This document shows, piece by piece, positions 47,741-60,489 of a DNA stretch of 64,000 nt; within the stretch, counting starts at the first letter, position 1; every line of letters starts with the position of its first letter. The notes beneath the pieces are model-generated. The model saw only the letters and a program-made list of their open reading frames with translations. It was not told the DNA's origin and did no database searches. The position numbers and the translations under genes are program-made. Source of the stretch: Lepus europaeus (Eukaryota; Chordata; Mammalia; Lagomorpha; Leporidae); the NCBI RefSeq assembly GCF_033115175.1, contig NC_084827.1, positions 150,529,701 through 150,593,700 on the forward strand. Reading direction: 5' to 3'.

Positions 47741-48620
47741 CACTCCTTAAGAAACATCTGTGTCATAGAGACTGCTTCCTGGGAAACTCTTTCTGGAACA
47801 ACTACCAAACAGCTTGGTTTTCTTCAGAGTAGAATGTGTAAAGAGGAAAGGAAGAAGAGAGGAATGAACTATAGCCGTGGGTGAGGTGGTAGACCTCCTG
47901 AACTTTTGCATGTGAGTTGATTCTGCAAGTAGATATGAGCATGTTGTGAGGGTCACAGTAACGGCAGCTCTCTGACAGTAATGTGCAATATGTTGTGTTG
48001 TTAAGAGAGACAAGAAACAGACAAACATATTAGGATACCAGGGCCATACCACAGATCCAAGAAAATGAACAAGTAACACAGGATTTTGCCAGTGCAAAAT
48101 GGAGAAGGGATAAGCATATCATACAGATAGGAGCAGAAGATCTGGGCAGTCCATTGCAGGAAACAAGATAGATTGAAGGAGGAGCAAAAGGTGGTGGCCA
48201 TAATTGGGATGATGGGAATAGTCTCCAGGAGATCCTTATTTACGGAGCAACAATGTATTCCATGTGGACTTGCTGGAGTTGAGGGGCTGAAGGTAATTTA
48301 GGTGAAGACTTACAAATGGCTACTGAAATGAGGAACTCATCAGCAGGATTAGGATAGCAATATTTAATTGACAACCAACTATAGATGGGAGATTTAAGTC
48401 ACAATTTAAGATTTAATACTTTAAGCCATAAAAATTAAGAAGCAATACCTAAGAGCAATACCATAGAAAGAGAAAGGAAGAGAAAGGTTTAGAGAGAGAG
48501 TTAAAGAGATTGGGAGAAAACACGGGACGGATGCTGCAAGGAACCTTTACTTCCAATAGGTGGGTACTGTGTTCTAAAAGATGGCTGATAGCTAATTGAA
48601 TTCTGTTAGTCCCAAGAACA

Positions 48621-50530
48621 GATTTTTTTAAAACTTTTATTTAGTAAATATAAATTTGCAAAGTACAGTTTATGGATTACAATGGCTTCCCCCCCATAAC
48701 TTCCCTCTCACTCACAACCCTCCCATCTCCCACTCCCTCTCCAATTCCATTCACATCAAGATTCATTTTCAATTATCTTTATATACAGAAGATCGATTTA
48801 GTATATATTAAGTAAAGATTTCATCAGTTTGCACCCATACAGAAATACAAAGTGTAAAATACTGTTATAGCATTAGTATATAGTATATATAGCATATAGT
48901 AAAATACTAGTTATAGCATTACTTCACATTGGACAACACATTAAGGACAGAGATCCCACATGAGGAGTAAGTACACAGTGACTCCTTAGTTGACTTAACA
49001 ATTTGACACTCTTATTTATGGCGCCAGTAATCTCCCTAGGCTCTAGTCATGAGTTGCCAAGGCTATAGAAACCTTTTGAGTTCACCGACTCCAGTCTTAT
49101 TTAGACAAAGTCATAGTCAAAGTGGAAGTTCTCTTCTCCCTTCAGAGAAAGGTACCCCCTTCTTTGATGGTCCCTTCTTTCTACTGGGATCTCACTCACA
49201 GAGATCTTTCATTTAGGTCCTCTTTTTTTTTTTTTTTCCAGAGTGTCTTGGCTTTCCATGCCTAAAATACTCTCATGGGCTCTTCAGCCAGATCTGAATG
49301 CCTTAAGGGCTGATTCTGAGGTCAGAATGCTGTTTAGGACATCTGCCATTCTATGAGTCTGCTGTGTATCTGCTTCCCATGATGGATCGTTCTCTCCCTT
49401 TTTTATTCTTTTTTTTTTTTTTTTTGACAGGTAGAGTGGATAGTGAGAGAGAGAGACAGAGAGAAAGGTCTTCCTTTTTGCCGTTGGTTCACCCTCCAAT
49501 GGCTGCTGCGGCCGGCACATTGTGCTGATCCGAAGCCAGGAGCCACGTGCTTCTCCTGGTCTCCCATGCAGGTGCAGGGCCCAAGCACGTGGGCCATCCT
49601 CCTCTGCACTCCCGGGCCATAGCAGAGAGCTGGCCTGGAAGAGGGGCAACCGGGATAGAATCCGGCGCCCCAACCGGGACTAGAACCCCGTGTGCCGGCG
49701 CCGCAGGCAGAGGATTAGCCTGTTAAGCCATGGCGCCGGCCTCTCCCTTTTTTATTCTATCAGTTAGTATTAGCAGACACTAATCTTGTTTGTGTGATCC
49801 CTTTGACTCTTAGACCTGTAAGTGTGATCAATTGTGAACTGAATTTGATCACTTGGACTAGTGAGATGGCATTAGTACATGCCACCTTGATGGGATTGTA
49901 TTGGAATCTCCTGGCACATTTCTAACTCTACCATTTGGGGCAAGTGCGATTGAGCATGTCCCAAATTGTACATCTCCTCCCTCTCTTATTCCCACTCTTA
50001 TATTTAACAGGGATCTCTTTTCAGTTAAATTTCAACACCTAAGAATAATTGTGTGTTAATTACAGAGTTCAACCAATAGTATTAAGTAGAACAAAAAAAA
50101 ATACTAAAAGGGATAAAGTATTAAATTGTACATCAACAGTCAGGACAAGGGCTGATCACTTCACTGTTTCTCATAGTGTCCATTTCACTTCAACAGGTTT
50201 CCTTTTTGGTGCTCAGTTAGTTGTCACCGATCAGGGAGAACATATGATATTTGTCCCTTTGGGACTGGCTTAATTCACTCAGTATGATGTTTTCCAGATC
50301 CCTCCATTTTGTTGCAAATGACCGTATTTCATTGTTTTTGACTGCTGTATAGTATTCTACAAAGTACATGTCCCATAATTTCTTTACCCAGTCTACTGTT
50401 GATGGGCATTTGGGTTGATTCCAGTTCTTAGCTATTGTGAATTGAGCTGCAATAAACATTAAGGTGCAGACCGCTTTTTGTTTGCCAATTTAATTTCCTT
50501 TGGGTAAATTCCAAGGAGTGGGATGGCTGG
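48621..50530 (-). mobile_element. 5'-truncated L1 (ORF2 C-terminus and 3' UTR), minus strand, with TSD
   Basis: It is flanked by a 12-bp duplication gtcccaagaaca (48609-48620 and 50531-50542). On the minus strand it starts in the ORF2 C-terminal region (HPLLGIYPKEIKLANKK-like at about 50460-50525, with frameshifts and stops). It continues into the 3' UTR with the polypurine tract near 48690-48740. The last roughly 480 bases match the 3' end of the element at 5687-10803. A young C-repeat interrupts it at 49410-49740. Confidence 0.92.
49410..49740 (-). mobile_element. Young C-repeat SINE inside the L1 3' UTR, with TSD
   Basis: T-run and 'gacaggtagagtggatagtg' to head end 'gccatggcgccggc'. The 18-bp duplication ctctcccttttttattct (49392-49409 and 49741-49758) is perfect. 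Confidence 0.97.
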
Positions 50531-50663
50531 GTCCCAAGAACAAATTTTAACAAGAAATGATGAATCAGGTTTTCCTGCAGTACACATGATTCTAACTGGC
50601 AAGAAATCAATAGTGGCTTTCCATAAAGAGCAACATACAACCCACTTGTAAGAAAACCCAACT

Positions 50664-51017
50664 GGAGCCAGCACCATGGTGGGTAAAGCTGCCACCAGTA
50701 AAGATTCCATTTCAGAACACTAGTTCAAGTCCCAAGTACTCCACTCAGGTCCAGCTTCCTATTAATGCACCTGGGAAGGTGGTGGAAAATGGCCTAAGTA
50801 CTTGATCCCCTGCCAACCACATGCAAGACCCAGATGGAGTTCTGGGCTCCTGGCACCCTCGTGGCTCAGCTGGGGCTATTGCAGCCATCTGGGGAGTGAA
50901 GCAGAAGATAGTCATTCTCTCTCTCTCCTTTCAAATAAATAAAATAAATATTAAAAAATCACTGACTTTCAAATAAATAAATATTAAATAATAAAAATAA
51001 ATATTAAAAAAAGAAAA
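50664..51017 (+). mobile_element. C-repeat SINE (diverged), plus strand
   Basis: Head 'ggagccagcaccatggtggg', body 'gggagtgaagcagaagatag', tail 'ctttcaaataaataaaataa' expanded into an AAAT-rich array (50935-51017). Confidence 0.88.
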
Positions 51018-51644
51018 ACCTGAGAACTTTAATATTTTACCTGAAACATTTTTGAGGGAAACTGGAATGACCACACTTGACAAAAATTTTAAAAGTGTCT
51101 TCATGTAGCAAAAGAATGATTTATACCAGGCAACTTTTATATTTATTAATGTAACCATAATGGCACTTTCTTAAGGCTAAAGCTGAAATTACAAGCATTT
51201 TGGCATTCCAGGAACAATAGATGAGTACTCCTGTACTTAATAAAAGCCAACATTTGATTTCTCATCAGAATAGCTGTTTATCAATAGATCTCTGCAGACA
51301 GTTATTATTCTTAGGTCACTATGACACAAGAACAGAAGAATAGTATAAGGTGGAACACAAAGAAACTTGTACATGTTCTTGAGTCTCTAAATTACACTCC
51401 ACACAAAGAAGAGGTGAGATGTTTAAGACATTTCAACAGACATTTACTGTTTTGAGAAATGTATGCTGACCATAAGAGAAAAGAAAAGGCAATCCAAGTA
51501 GAAAGACTTCGGTACAGGTAAATGAAATGGTTCTGGCTGTATTTCATTAAGTTCTCAGAAAGCTGTGTAGGCACTCCTTTCATGGTGATGTATTACATAA
51601 TGCCATGTTTAATTTGTTGTGCTTATAAATGAAGAAATAACTTA

Positions 51645-52115
51645 TTGCTCAGCCACAAAATAAAGAATGAAAATCTTTTATTTGTGGTAATGTGGATGCG
51701 CTGGAGCACCTTCTTTTAAGTAAAATAAGTCAGGCACAGAAAGACAAATATCACATGTTCTCATTTATGTGTGAAAGCTCAAAAGATGATCTCTCAGAAG
51801 TATAGAGTAGAAATGTGGATAGCAGAGCCTACGAAGGGTGGTGAGAAAAATGGAAATGGAGAGAGGATCATTAGCAGATACAAAAGGAGAGGAGTAATAA
51901 ATGATACATAGCAGAGAAGGCTAACTGGCATGGGCAACATTTAATTCTATATTTCAAAATAGTAGAGAAGATTTTGAATGCTTCTAACAAAAAGAAATAA
52001 CAAAGGCTTGAAGTGATGGGTAGGCCAGTTATTCTCATCTGATCATTATGTGTTGTATGCATGTATTGAAATACTGCCTTGTACAATTATCATGAATCAA
52101 ATAGAAATAAAACAT
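51645..52115 (+). mobile_element. Old L1 3' end (L1M-type)
   Basis: The phrase 'gacaaatatcacatgttctc', followed by 'tttatgtgtgaaagctcaaa', is typical of the ORF2 end and 3' UTR of ancient L1. The end is at the A-rich 'atagaaataaaacattt'. Confidence 0.75.
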
Positions 52116-53639
52116 TTAAATATGAAAGAAAACTGGAAAGTCCTGGTAGTCAAATATTTATATGAGGTGAGGCCAAATACTCCAATAAAAGGAGGAAAAT
52201 ATTGTCAATTCATTCAATTTTAGCTTTGTTCTTAGGATACATTCCAAGTGGATAGCTATTTATACAAAATAAGATCTTTTAGATTTTTAAAGATGAATGA
52301 ATTTCAGAAGAACATCCCTGGAAGTTCTTTTACCACTTAAATTTATGTAATTTCCAGTTACTCAGAAAGGCAAACTATGCATATATTGTATACCACTTAT
52401 TTTATATGACTATTACAAATATTTTGTACCATAGGTAACTTCTCTGGCTGACTTGCCTACAATATTTGATAGTTAGTTAGGTGGTTTGGAAGTTCATTTG
52501 GTTAGAAAGTTTTGTATATATTTATTTTATTATAGTGAAAGAGAAAGTAAATTTTGAATTTCTTGCACAAAAGTGAATGATATCTAAAATCAAACTTCTT
52601 ACACAAAAAAGTGATCAGCAGTTAAAAATCTTGGTGAAACACACTTTAAAGCCAGTTTTCTCCTGTTATAGAAGGATTAAACCCCAGAAGCATCTCTAAT
52701 GTAATAATCCAACCTCCTCCTAATACCCTTCCTGCCATAAGATATTATGAGGCTTTTGAATGCCTCCCCACACCACTCAGGGTGTGAGGGAGGGTAGTCT
52801 GTGGGACATGTGATGGGGCTGACCATTGCCCTGAGGCTTACTTTAGAGAAAGGGAACAATGTGGTGTCTAGAAAGCTACAGTCATAGTTCTGTACCGAGT
52901 TTGCTTGAGCTGCAGTGATTTAGAAATGAGGCTGGTCATTTTTGGCAAATATGACTGTTCAAAAATGGTCAGAGAAAGAGGCTTGGTTTATGAGCAGATT
53001 ATCATGACTTTATTTTGCTTGCTGTTTTGATTTTCTCTCCTATCAGAGGATTTCATGTCCGAAACGTTTATAATAGAGAAGATGACAAAGAGGCTCAACA
53101 AGCTTCCTGAACAGTAGCTCACCCAGGACTGTTGAATGTCTGAAGTGTCTAATGCCAGTGCTTCTGATGTGGGTGACTTTCAGATATCTGCTGGTCCGGA
53201 AATGGATCAATGTATCGGTTCTAAACGTATCTGAGCAATTCTCACACTTGTGTTGGTTACCTAATGGGGAAGGGATGTTAACTCTGGAAACGCAAGAAAG
53301 ATGCCTCAAAATTGAATTTGTTTCTCTGCTGAGGGTGATGTGCTAGATTGGATATATAAAGTGAAGCTATTGTATTTGAGACAGAAGTGTCAATTTTCTG
53401 ATGACTTTGGGTCAAGTTTACATGTAAGTTGAAAAATAGTCACAAACTTACATATAGGAAATAACTCTGTTAGAATCTAGACATCCTTTGGATGCATAAT
53501 AAAGTCTAGAGACTTTATTAGAGTCCAGAGATTCTGTATGAGTATTAAATCAAACCTGTCTATGAGCGCATGCCCCGTGCTTGCTAGTTATGGCACTTAG
53601 TCTGACTATGGAATCCTAGATGGGTTGAAAGTTATTTGT

Positions 53640-53830
53640 ATGTATAAATATGCATAAATATTGCCTATTATTTATAGTAAATAATATATCCTTAATATAT
53701 TATATGTTTATTAATTTTATGTTATACATATATTATTCAAACATATCATCCATATATAATATGTGTTATTAATATGCATTATTTATATATGCTCATTATA
53801 TGAATATATTATACACATATTAGAATAGGT
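53640..53830. repeat. AT-rich low-complexity block
   Basis: Nearly uninterrupted A/T with TATA/ATAT words. It could be an unstable or DNA-unwinding sequence. No unit repeats cleanly. Confidence 0.7.
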
Positions 53831-54079
53831 AACTTGCTCTTTCAAATATATGCCTACATTTAAATTCTCTTGGATTTAACCTTCAAACACGTCAAGATCT
53901 AAGAAAACAAAAAGATAAATTGCAAAGGATTAGGATTTAGGCTTAAACTTGAATTTAATTCTAAGTAATCTAACCCTAAATTCAGTTGATTCAATGCATA
54001 GTTTCCCAATAGCTACCATTTTCTTTGTGAGTTAACCTTAGTCATCGTCTCCCCACCCACTCCGCATCTTTCCCAACTA

Positions 54080-54510
54080 CCTGGACACAGTGCTCTACTC
54101 CATTCTACTAGACCTCTTTCTCCCAGGTTTGCTTGCAACTATAAATGATCATGTGACCTAGTTGTAGCCTATAAATTGCAAGCCTAAATCCACTGATGAT
54201 GATTAAGGAGATACTTTTCCTTTGCTTAAAAAGGGATAGATGTGACTGAGCTGAAACTGTTCTCTGATCCCCCCTTCTTTTTTTTCTATTTTGAATATAG
54301 ATGTGATACCTAGAGCTGTGAAACTAGTATGTGACTCCAAGGAAAGTCAAGAGTCTCACAGAAATATGGGCTTGATATCCTTGTGTCACTGAATTCAATG
54401 CAGCCACATGTGTCAAGGCTTCTTATTAGATAAGCAAAATAAAGTCCTTTTTGTTTAAGCTACTATAATCAGATTTTCTGTTGCTTGAAGCTTAATGTAT
54501 CCCTGGATGA
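54080..54510 (+). repeat. Ancient interspersed repeat, family not named
   Basis: Words such as 'gatcatgtgacctagttgta', 'agatgtgatacctagagctg' and the end 'gtttaagctactataatcag' plus 'ttctgttgcttgaagc' match an old mammalian repeat consensus that I recognise but cannot name safely. Confidence 0.45.
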
Positions 54511-57079
54511 TACACCATCTTACAAAAATTATTTGAAACTTGGTTTAGAATGTTTCTCATTTTCTAATGATTGAAATTTCAATCTTATTATTGAATGGGA
54601 AATGCTTTTCCTCAATTAGAAATCATTTTTTATACTTTCATACCTGGAATCTACTTTTAAGATCATAGTCGTTCAATCAAAAACTCCATTTTGGATGCTG
54701 TGTGCATAATAAAATTGATGAAATATTCTCATTCAGGAAAAGCATAATTAAAATTAGAGCACAGGATAAAGAAGGAAAACTAAATTGGCTAGCTGACATT
54801 TTATTGCTTTCTTCATATATATGAAAAAATTTCATCAAAGTAGATTAATGACTCCCACTATTCCAGTTTCGGGTCCAAAATGGGAATACTCTCAGAAATA
54901 AATGAAACCAACATTAATAGATTATTTTATGTGTGCTGGGCACAAATGATGAGAATAGCTAGACCTGATTCCTAGTTGGAAGGTCCTTACAGTTGTTGGG
55001 ACAGAGTGGAAATGTGAAAGAGACATAGAAAGTATAACAGTTAGAATTCAGTAAGTGAATAATGAAAGTATGAACATTCTAGAACAAAGTAGAGCTATAT
55101 AGACATACACAAAGGAAAGTTTTTTATCCCAGGAGTCATATTCATACTGTAAAATATTTCATGCATTCAATGTGTCTTCATTGATCCATTCAAATAATGT
55201 TCATTTTCACGAAAGTTCATGATTGACACTGGACTTCTGGCTTTCTAGGTTGTGAATTCTCATGGTTCCCATATATGTGTTGAAGTAGGGATTTTATGCT
55301 GTATTTTGATACTCTATCATAATGAAAACTTTAGGGCAAGAGACAGGACAAGTTGGGAAAGTCATTACTTACAGTGGTCACACTTGAACCGGTAGGGAAA
55401 TTGCAGGGGCTCAACCAACGTCTTGGCAAAGCCATAGAATCTTTATGAGCTTTGCAACCTACTGGGAAGAATAGGTAAAGAATGGAAATAACTTGAAAAC
55501 TGCCCTAGAAAGAAACCTCTACTGCACCTATTATTACCACTGCATTATTTTCATTTGGACAAGCAGGAAAGATATGAATGACTATTCCTGTATCCCCAAA
55601 TAACTTTCCTTTTCCACACATTTTGGAATCAACACTCAGTGTAATCTGAATACTTCACTGTAACTTGTCCTTATGAATTTGATGACACTTAAAGAATGAC
55701 TCATCCACTTACCCCAATAGGCATTCCAGGAAATTGTCCTTGTTTATTGCCATTTTCAAATGATGCAAAAGCACAAAGGAGTGAGAGAAAAATAATTACT
55801 TTTGTTATCTTATCCTAAAGGTTAAAGAAACACCTTGTTCTTAAAAACTGTCCCCATCATTTGCAAATTAATACAATGCTAAAGATGCAAACTATCTATA
55901 TAACTTCTCAAATTTCATTAAAGTTAATCACAAGTCCTTTTTAATGTCTTTGAGAATTGCTTCAAGTGACAAAAAAAAAATCAGAAAATATCCCCATGGG
56001 ACACATTCAGTTAATTGCAATTTACTTTTCAGCTCATTCTTTAGCCATAGGCTGCACAACTGCATAAAACTGAAAAAAGTCTTTGGAGGACAAATGCCAG
56101 TCCAACCAGTTATTTAGTATGATATAATTTTAAATGACCTATTGATTTCCTGTATATTTTTAATAAGTCAGGGTGATGATGGAATGAACTGAGTACAGAT
56201 AAAATTTGTTATAATTGGTTTCTCTGTTAAGTCAGACTTGCCATCTATTTTATCCTTAGTTGGTACAGGAGGCAGCAGAAATAACCTTTACAGTGATGAG
56301 AACAGAGAGTAACAGCGCATATGTTTGTATGTACACACTGTTTGGACAAATAACTGATGACAATGAATAAGGCTAAGTTTAAAACAGAACTATGCTCTAA
56401 ATCTTACCAGCAAAGTTACTAATTTACCCTTAGGAAAATCTTTTAAATTAGAAGCCAACTGGGGAAAAGGGAGGATCAAAATGATATTTTCCTTAGGATT
56501 ACACTAGACCATATGTATGAAAACAAAATTTGGTAAAATGTTAGGTGCTAACCAGATGTTAGTCATGGATAGTATAATCTGTAAAAATGAAACCACAAGG
56601 ATGATATCAAACTGAACATCCATATGTATTCAACAGAGGAAAAATATTTCATTGAAATGGTTTGATTGTGACTTTATCTAAACACAAGTATTGATACAGC
56701 ATTTTCTTACAATTACCAAACTGATAGTGCTGTAAAAAATCTCATATATTTTCTTTCCCAAGTATCCCCCCAAACTTCCCTAATACATGAGGAATATAAA
56801 ATACATGTTAAACAGATTTCTTGTTATTAGTGCTTATTCTAAATAAAAATACTGAATAAGAGGACTACTTAATTTTAAAGTGCAAGCAGATAATTTGAAT
56901 TTATGAGAAATATTTAATCAGAGCATTATATTCCAGGATGGCAGTACAATAGTTTTGCTGAAAGACAACATTTCTAGTCTCGATTATTATAGTGGGAAAA
57001 GATAAGAAATGAGCAGATACCTGCTATACTTACAAAAAATTGTTTTAGAACCTTTACTCCCATTGTCCACAGCAGTTCT

Positions 57080-57792
57080 GGGGATACATGTTTGGCTTAG
57101 TGGTTAAGACTTAGTGGTTGGCCGGGCCGTGGCTCAACAGGCTAATCCTCCACCTAGTGGCTCCGGCACACCGGGTTCTAGTCCCGGTCGGGGCGCTGGA
57201 TTCTGTCCCGGTTTCCCCTCTTCCAGGCCAGCTCTCTGCTATGGCCCGGGAGTGCAGTGGAGGATGGCCCAAGTGCTTGGTCGCCCTGCACCCCATGGGC
57301 GACCAGGAGAAGCCCCTGGCTCCTGCCTTCGGATCAGCGCGGTGCGCCGGCCGCAGTGGCCATTGGAGGGTGAACCAATGGCAAAAGGAAGACCTTTCTC
57401 TCTGCCTCTCTCTCACTGTCCACTCTGCCTGTCCAAAAAAAAAAAAAAAAAGACTTAGTGGTTGAGATGCCTACATTCCATATCAGAGTCCCTTCATTCA
57501 ATATTCAGCTCCAAGTCTTGATTCCAATTTCCTGCTAATGTGCATTCTGGGAAGCAGCAGGTGATAGCTCAAGTATTTGGGTCCCTGCCACTCAATTAGG
57601 AGACCTGGACTGATATCCTAACTCCCACCTTCAGCCTGGTTCATCCCAGGGCTATTGCAGGCATTTGGAAAATAAGTCAACAGATAGGAGTGCGCTTCTC
57701 TCTCTCTCTCTCTCTCTCCTCTCCCTCCTCCTCTCCCTCTCCTTCTTTGTTTCTCTGTCTCTCTGCCTTTCAATTAAAATAAATTTAAAAAG
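57080..57792 (+). mobile_element. Old C-repeat SINE, plus strand, split by a young one
   Basis: The 5' stub (57080-57120, 'tttggcttagtggttaagac') and the 3' body (57465-57792, ending 'ctttcaattaaaataaat') flank a young SINE. The head resembles the subfamily at 43661-43968. The CT tail (about 57700-57760) is expanded. Confidence 0.85.
57121..57450 (+). mobile_element. Young C-repeat SINE nested in an old one, with TSD
   Basis: Head 'gccgggccgtggctcaacag', tail 'ctctgcctgtccaaaaa' with a long A-run. The duplication agacttagtggttg (57107-57120 and 57451-57464) falls in the A-box region of the host SINE. Confidence 0.96.
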
Positions 57793-57964
57793 AGCTGTTC
57801 TTAGCCATCTGATTGTGATAGCGATAGCATACATCCTCAGATTCTATAAAATAAGGATGATCATTTTAATTCATTGTCTTCAGACTTAGGAGAAAGGTGA
57901 GACTCAACTACAATGGCTCAACTACAATGGTGTTCAATTCACTCTGTTTAAGCTATCCATTTCT

Positions 57965-58338
57965 TTCTTTTCTTTTCTTTCTTTTCTTTCTTTTTTTTTT
58001 TTTTTTTGACAGGCAAAGTGGACAGTGAGAGAGAGAGACAGAGAGAAAGGTCTTCCTTTTTGCCATTGGTTCACCCTCCAATGGCCGCCACTGCCGGCAT
58101 GCTGTGGCTGGCGCACTGCACTGATCCGAAGCCAGGAGCCAGGTGCTTCTCCTGGTCTCCCATGCGAGTGCAGGGTCCAAGAACTTGGGCCATCCTCCTC
58201 TGCCTTCCCGGGCCACCGCAGAGAGCTGGACTGGAAGAGGGGCAACTGGGACAGAATCCGGCACCCCAACCGGGACTAGAACCTGGTGTGCCTGCGCCGC
58301 AAGGCGGAGGATTATCCTATTGAGCCACGGCACCAGCC
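57965..58338 (-). mobile_element. Young C-repeat SINE, minus strand, with TSD
   Basis: An expanded TTTC-rich tail, 'gacaggcaaagtggacagtg', head end 'gccacggcaccagcc'. The 17-bp duplication ttaagctatccatttct (57948-57964 and 58339-58355) is perfect. Confidence 0.96.
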
Positions 58339-58709
58339 TTAAGCTATCCATTTCTGTGGTTGTTCTCAAGATTCAGAATACAGAAATCAGAAAATCTGCT
58401 TCATTTACATAATCTGAGTCTTACATTTCTTCCTCACCAGAAACAGCCTGACCTTCAGTATTATCTTTATTCCCCTTACACTTGTTTCTCCTTTCAATGA
58501 GACCTCCAGTTTCCTTCATTTCCTTTCAGTCTTTCATTTCTGTATCCCAGCCTCTTCTTTTTCTGATCTGCTTTACCTTGATTCCCTTGTATCCTTATTC
58601 TCCACCAGCATGTGCCCAAACAAAATTCTAGCATTGAATCAATGTCATAATGATCATTCTTTGCTTTTATAGCCAGTGAGATGAACTCTGCAACAAAAAC
58701 AAGCAAACA

Positions 58710-59048
58710 GGCCAGTGCCGTGGCTTAACAGGCTAATCCTCCGCCTTGCGGTGCCGGCACACCGGGTTCTAGTCCCGGTTGGGCGCCGGATTCTATCCCA
58801 GTTGCCCCTCTTCCAGGCCAGCTCTCTGCTATGGCCTGGGAGTGCAGTGGAGGATGGCCCAAGTGCTTGGGCCCTGCACCCCATGGGAGACCAGGAGAAG
58901 CACCTGGCTCCTGGCTTCAGATCAGCGAGATGCGCCGGCTGCAGCGGCCATTGGAGGGTGAACCAACGGCAAAAAGGAAGACCTTTCTCTCTGTCTCTCT
59001 CTCTCACTATCCACTCTGCCTGTCCAAAAAAAAAAAAGAAAAAAAAAA
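58710..59048 (+). mobile_element. Young C-repeat SINE, plus strand
   Basis: Head 'ggccagtgccgtggcttaac', tail 'ctctgcctgtccaaaaa' and an A/G-rich run. It meets the next SINE tail to tail. Confidence 0.94.
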
Positions 59049-59345
59049 GAAAGATAGAGTTACAGAGAGAGAGAGAGAGAGAGAGGTGTCTTCCATCTGC
59101 TGGTTCATTCCCCAAATGGCCACAATAGCTAGAGCTGGGTTGATCTGAAGTAAGGAGCCTGAAGCTTCTTCCAAGCCTTGCACATGGGTGCAGAGGCCCA
59201 AGCACTTGGGCTGCCCTCTATTATTTCCTAGGCCATAAGCAGAGAGCTGGGTTGTAAAAGAGCAGCTGGGATATGAACCAGCACACATATGGGGTGCCAG
59301 CATTGCAGGTGGAGGCTTAGCCTACTACACCATAGTACCAGCCCC
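59049..59345 (-). mobile_element. Older C-repeat SINE, minus strand, tail-to-tail with previous
   Basis: It starts 'aaagatagagttacagagag' and ends 'caccatagtaccagcccc'. With the previous SINE it forms a large imperfect inverted repeat. Confidence 0.9.
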
Positions 59346-59499
59346 AAAAGAAAATTCTTTGTCTTCATTTCATTGACCCCCATTACAGATTCTGTTTGAT
59401 GTGGTTGGTTTCTTCCTTGTTTGTGGAAAGTCATTTCTCATTGGCTTCCAAAGCATCATATTCTCTTGATTCTTTTTACCTTTTTAATAATCACTTAAT

Positions 59500-60340
59500 C
59501 CCCAGCTTCTATCCTTAGGCTACTATTGGTCCCACTTTCCACATGTTGATATGCATACATGGTGACAAAATCCCAAATCTAGGTTTCTTTCCTATGCTAT
59601 GTGTCTCAAATGTTTTTCTGCATTTCCAAACTCTTCTCTGTCTATATGGCATCTCCATTTGGATGTCACTTGCTTTATGTTTCACATGTTCAAAGTCAAA
59701 TTCTGAATTTTCCCTTTCCAAAACTTAGTCCTCAATTTCTCTTCTCAACTTGTGTTAATTATAAGCTTAAAGTTGCTCAGCCCTCAAAACTTGACATTAT
59801 CTTTAATATCTCTATCTTTCACTTCATATTCAGTTTAGCAATAAATATTTCCTTTCTACCATCAAAATAAGTTTGGGAATCTAATCCTTTTCACAGACTC
59901 TACTGCTACCCACCTTTATCAATTATACCATCATCTCACCTGGGTTATTGCAAGAACTTCTAACTGTACTCCCTGCCTCAACCTTTGCTCTCATTCAGTC
60001 TGTTCTGTACTGAGAAACCAGATGGAGTTCCAACTGCCTCTCTGACCTCATCTCTTACCACTATACCTTGGAAACACTCTTCTCATATTACATTTGTTTC
60101 TGTGCTGTTGTGCTGCCTTCCCCCACATCCTATTCCACCTAGAGTACTCTTGATATGACTCATCCCTTCACTGTACTATGACTTTTACTCAAATATCTTC
60201 TAATCAACAAGCATTTCTTTTAGTATTCTATATGAATTCCTCTTCTCTAATCTTACTTTACTTTCTCTCTATGACCTTTTGCTTTTATCTTCTCACATCT
60301 GACATATTACACACGGCTCCACCTCCCCCACCCCTTGGGC
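59500..60340 (+). mobile_element. L2 (LINE2) 3' portion
   Basis: A long run of L2 words in order: 'catctccatttggatgtcac', 'tgttcaaagtcaaattctga', 'cacctgggttattgcaagaa', 'aactgtactccctgcctcaa' and 'ctctgacctcatctcttacc'. It is ancient, with no coding frame. It ends near the C-rich 'ccacctcccccacccc'. Confidence 0.75.
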
Positions 60341-60489
60341 CTCAGAATGATAGATAGACTCTCATTATTGATTCATGCCTGGTACCACGTTTTAATTTAA
60401 TTACTTACTTACATGTTCGGTTCTGTAAATAGCTGTAAACTCCAGTGCTCAGTACAGAAATTAGAAGCATAAATCTTTATAGATGAGAG

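Larger units (their letters stand above)
35846..48620. other. Intergenic region between ADAM23 and FAM237A, part 1
   Basis: No gene is recognised except the exon-like frame at 39157-39398. The stretch is dominated by C-repeats in both orientations (listed separately). Two L2-like remnants and a TG/CA microsatellite at 41661-41700 are also present. The gaps 35846-37130, 37462-38217, 39410-40050, 40727-42780, 46498-47390 and 47741-48600 are otherwise unique, with no coding signal that I can support. Confidence 0.75.
51018..57078. other. Intergenic region, part 2: AT-rich, little recognised
   Basis: Contents are an old L1 tail (51645-52115), an AT-rich block (53640-53830), an unnamed ancient repeat (about 54080-54510), and long AT-rich sequence (52116-53639 and 54511-57078) where I see no gene or named repeat. 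C-repeats are absent from the whole 6 kb, a clear contrast with both flanks. Confidence 0.7.

Noticed and set aside
53043..53309. An 88-codon minus-strand frame with a Cys-x2-Cys, at first sight zinc-finger-like
   Set aside because: Spacing of the following His residues does not fit a C2H2 finger, there is no linker motif, and no neighbouring fingers exist.
53640..53830. AT-rich block considered as an origin or CRISPR-like array
   Set aside because: No regular unit with unique spacers; simple low-complexity eukaryotic sequence.
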